Position numbers and translations under genes: made by a program. This document shows positions 20,981-22,982 of a DNA stretch of 22,982 bases, one piece after another. The stretch covers positions 1 to 22,982 of the IMG/VR virus record IMGVR_UViG_3300033986_000063; one strand, 5' to 3'. Origin of the DNA: a virus. How positions within the stretch are numbered: position 1 is the stretch's first letter; each line of letters begins with the position of its first letter. A model generated the notes under the pieces. The model was not told the DNA's origin. It worked only from the letters and a program-made list of their open reading frames with translations, and did not search any database.

Positions 20981-21025
20981 TTCGACACATTTCGACAAAA
21001 CTGCCCTCAAAAGGTAAATATACCA
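20981..21025 (-). promoter_or_regulatory. Promoter-like site with tandem TGTCGAA boxes (site 3)
   Basis: On the - strand TGCTGGTATATTT gives an extended -10 (TGG 21025-21023, TATATT 21022-21017). It is followed 19 bases later by TGTCGAA (20997-20991) and TGTCGAA again exactly 10 bp on (20987-20981). The first box sits in TTTTGTCGAAA. It lies upstream of the O-type gene in a 270-bp gap with no recognised gene. Confidence 0.5.
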
Positions 21026-21171
21026 GCAAGGGGGTCAAAACGAATATAGTCCATTCTGACGCGTCTGAATACTATTTATCTCTTCTCAGCTAAATTTAAG
21101 GGGAATTGAGAGAAACAAGTCTTTCTTGGTGGGTTAAGGTTTTTTGGGGGTTGGGCGTACCTCCGCAGCAA

Positions 21172-21735
21172 TCATTTACTGGTCGTGCTATATTCATAAT
21201 CTTTTCCTCCTTTATCTCTCAGTACAATAGTGGGCAGGACCTTCCTACCGTGTTTGATGGCCTCTTGGTTGGTTTTAACGGCCAGATCGACCAAATAATA
21301 TTGGTTTGTCCCCCTCGATACTTCCAGGGTCCTTTTGCGCATGGCTGCGCCGGTGTCCTGGGCTATTTTAAGCCCGTGGCCGGGGATTAGAAACCTCGTC
21401 CCGTATGGAAAGATTTTCGGATCCACGGCCACGGTATAGGAGGAGGGATATACACCGGTAGAAGTTTTTACATCCCCGTCATTACAAAGTCCTCTGGAAT
21501 CGTAGGGAGCATAGGCTGTGGTTTCGACAAAAAGGACATCAAACTTAGTCATAAATTCATTGATGGTATTTTCGAGTTTTTCTAACCGATTGCCGGTTTC
21601 TTCTAAAAACCTGTCAGACATTTTTACTAAAGTTACGGTTTGGAAAATGTTTAAGGTAATCGAAAAAATAAGGAGAATTGAAAGAAAAAGTGATAAGCGC
21701 ACCAACTGTTTGCATGTTCTGTAAATATCACCCAT
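21172..21735 (-). CDS. Membrane-anchored 3D-domain protein (putative murein-active enzyme)
   Basis: A 187-residue protein with an N-terminal transmembrane helix (about 12-36), a short coiled coil (about 40-65) and a C-terminal 3D domain (about 70-172). The three aspartates that name the domain are visible: D105 (VAVDPKIFPYGT), D127 (IAQDTGAA) and D150 (YYLVDLAV). The domain is the double-psi barrel found in MltA-type lytic transglycosylases and in the YabE/RpfB C-terminus, acting on peptidoglycan. With an N-terminal anchor it would sit on the outer side of the membrane. Finding it between RecT and the O-type gene, away from the lysis cassette, is unusual. The ATG follows GAGAGGTT. Confidence 0.82.
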   Translation of the reverse strand: MGDIYRTCKQLVRLSLFLSILLIFSITLNIFQTVTLVKMSDRFLEETGNRLEKLENTINEFMTKFDVLFVETTAYAPYDSRGLCNDGDVKTSTGVYPSSYTVAVDPKIFPYGTRFLIPGHGLKIAQDTGAAMRKRTLEVSRGTNQYYLVDLAVKTNQEAIKHGRKVLPTIVLRDKGGKDYEYSTTSK

Positions 21736-21773
21736 AAGGAACCTCTCAAGGGGTGGGGGCTTTGCACCCCCGT

Positions 21774-22688
21774 TTATTTCTCTTTCTCCCTGTCAAACTC
21801 AAACAGACCGCCGGCCTCCTGTTCGGCAAGCTCTTGATCAAATTTCCGGCTTTCTTCCTCGGAAAAACTGTATTCGGCCTGAATATCGCCGTCTGCCCCG
21901 TCAACATATTCGATGGCACCTGTTTCATCCAGGCTTTCGTTGTATATGACGGCCTGGTCTGCCTTCATGGCGCGCTGGATGTCGATAGACATAATCCCCC
22001 AAGTCTTGAGCAAGAGCTTGATAACAGTTTTACGATACATAAAATGCGGGTCTTTCTTCCACATCCCCTTGGGATTGTTGTATGACTTGCTGTACCGCTT
22101 CCCATGCGCCTCCAGTTCAGCGATAGTCATGTATAGCCCTTTAGAAAAGCCATTTGCAAGGCGGAAAAAGGCATAGTATCCTATGATTTTATCCGTTTTA
22201 CCTGCTGCCCTATGTTTCCAAGTGGATGGATCTGTGAAAGTCACGTCGCCTGTCAAAGGATTGTAGCTGGCCAGCTCGTCCTCATACACTTCCGAAACGT
22301 GCATGGTGGAATATAGCCCGGTCCGGATGGACAATTGAGCGAAGCCTTTCCATTGCACCTGAAACTGGGCCTTCTTCCCCTCCTTGCCGTCATAAGGTAT
22401 TATTGCGGCGAATCCCAGGTTCGGGTCAATCGGCAGGTCCAACGTCGCTGCCGTGGCCGCCGCCGCCACAACGGAATGAGGGTCACAAGCGGCCAGTTCC
22501 CTATTCGTGTTGGTGACATTGATAACTGAAGCTATAAACCCGGCAGCCTTAGCCCCTAGAATTTCCTCAAACCGTTTCTTGACGGCTTCGTTCGATAGGA
22601 GTGATTTCACCGTCACGGCCGGAAGATTTTTCTTTTCGGCCTGATTATTTAGTCTGTCTTTCAGCTTGTCTTTATCTTTAAGGTCCAT
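21774..22688 (-). CDS. recT: RecT-family single-strand annealing protein
   Basis: A 304-residue protein of the RecT/Bet type, which pairs complementary single strands in phage recombination. Typical parts are an N-terminal charged segment, LDLPIDPNLGFAAIIPYDGK, FQVQWKGFAQLSIRTGLYST, GYYAFFRLANGFSKGLYMT, and KDPHFMYRKTVIKLLLKTWG. The C-terminal tail is acidic (FSEEESRKFDQELAEQ), as in proteins that interact with partners. The ATG lies 8 nt after AAGGAGG. Its usual partner, a RecE-type or lambda-type exonuclease, is not in the window. With RusA it makes the recombination set. Confidence 0.95.
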   Translation of the reverse strand: MDLKDKDKLKDRLNNQAEKKNLPAVTVKSLLSNEAVKKRFEEILGAKAAGFIASVINVTNTNRELAACDPHSVVAAAATAATLDLPIDPNLGFAAIIPYDGKEGKKAQFQVQWKGFAQLSIRTGLYSTMHVSEVYEDELASYNPLTGDVTFTDPSTWKHRAAGKTDKIIGYYAFFRLANGFSKGLYMTIAELEAHGKRYSKSYNNPKGMWKKDPHFMYRKTVIKLLLKTWGIMSIDIQRAMKADQAVIYNESLDETGAIEYVDGADGDIQAEYSFSEEESRKFDQELAEQEAGGLFEFDREKEK

Positions 22689-22714
22689 GATTTAAACCTC
22701 CTTGACATTAAAGT

Positions 22715-22883
22715 TTAACGCCAAAATTTTGCATGCCATGGACATAAGTCCATATATTCAGTTACCTTGGTTGTGCATTTATCGCACATAGGCAAGTCAT
22801 ATGCGTCTTTCTCCCTCCCCGAAGGGAATGGGCGGGTCCAGGCTTCATCCTTATCCTGGTTATCACCGTCAGGTGTTTTTCAC
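22715..22883 (-). pseudogene. Frameshifted small zinc-type gene
   Basis: A GTG at 22883 opens GTG AAA AAC ACC TGA, stopping after four codons. If the run of five A had one A fewer, the frame would continue for about 56 codons to TAA at 22715. It would encode DKDEAWTRPF and a clear C-x2-C...C-x2-H site (MCDKCTTKV, LCPWH). No other start codon precedes the zinc part. Either a true broken gene, a programmed shift, or a one-base sequence error in the A run. Confidence 0.5.
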
Positions 22884-22903
22884 GCCACCCGCCCAAAAGT
22901 TAT

Positions 22904-22982
22904 TTACCTAGGACTACCAGTAACCACTAAATACCCCGGCAGCTCTTTTCTGATAGTTTCGATTTCTGCTCGAACAGCTTCA
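22904..22982 (-). CDS. C-terminal fragment of an unidentified protein
   Basis: The last 25 residues of a gene entering from the right: a helical segment (EAVRAEIETIRKELPGYLVV) followed by TGSPR and a TAA stop. Too short to assign. It is part of the replication/recombination operon, upstream of RecT. Confidence 0.5.
   Translation of the reverse strand, partial: EAVRAEIETIRKELPGYLVVTGSPR

Noticed and set aside
21106-21390. 94-aa + strand frame near the 3D-domain gene
   Set aside because: It starts at TTG, runs antisense to the 3D-domain gene and resembles no family.
21523-21529. Another TGTCGAA box on the - strand
   Set aside because: It lies inside the 3D-domain coding sequence (FVETT), has no partner box 10 bp away and no -10 upstream; a few chance hits of a 7-mer are expected in 23 kb.
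21739-21772. GC-rich inverted repeat after RecT (GGGGG...CCCCC)
   Set aside because: No T tract on the - strand and several competing pairings, so it was not called a terminator.

Overview
The window reads as most of a double-stranded DNA bacteriophage (or prophage) genome from a Bacillota host, probably a spore-forming, S-layer-bearing clostridium. Supporting signs are strong AGGAGG ribosome sites, frequent TTG/GTG starts, BppU-type and XhlA-type proteins, a PGRP-type amidase with a clostridial-looking C-terminal domain, an SLH domain, and an N4-gp56-type capsid protein. No integrase, repressor or attachment site is visible, so free phage versus prophage is undecided. Host and lifestyle statements are inference.

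Layout. The left edge holds the last 76 codons of a + strand adenosylcobalamin-dependent ribonucleotide reductase gene with its own terminator. All other genes lie on the - strand and read right to left. At the right (22982 to 18015) is a replication/recombination module: a partial unknown gene, a frameshifted zinc-type small gene, RecT, a membrane-anchored 3D-domain protein, a lambda O N-terminal-type DNA-binding protein, a methyltransferase-like protein, a triplicated HTH-like repeat protein, a probable origin (four 18-bp palindromic iterons, four DnaA boxes, an AT-rich tract), two zinc-type small proteins and a RusA-type resolvase. A terminator and a promoter-like element at about 17950-18012 separate it from the late operon.

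The late operon (17930 to 422) runs small terminase, large terminase, portal, a PGDYG plus Prp-like cysteine protease fusion, a Cys-rich small protein, scaffold, major capsid protein, a 139-aa structural protein, a BppU-type fibre, a second fibre with 30-bp tandem repeats, two mini-genes, an SLH plus HtrA-like serine protease, a poly-Ser protein, a 1056-aa putative internal virion protein, and a lysis cassette (XhlA-like, amidase, holin). No tail tube, sheath or tape-measure gene was recognised. The set therefore looks like a compact short-tailed (podovirus-like) virion.

Most interesting points: (1) a probable head-maturation system in which the Prp-like protease could cut an LxLFD motif found near the N-termini of both scaffold and capsid protein; (2) three promoter-like sites sharing TGGTATA(A/C/T)T followed by tandem TGTCGAA boxes exactly 10 bp apart, resembling Spo0A boxes; (3) an origin with iterons and DnaA boxes side by side; (4) an S-layer-homology serine protease without a signal peptide inside the tail gene cluster.
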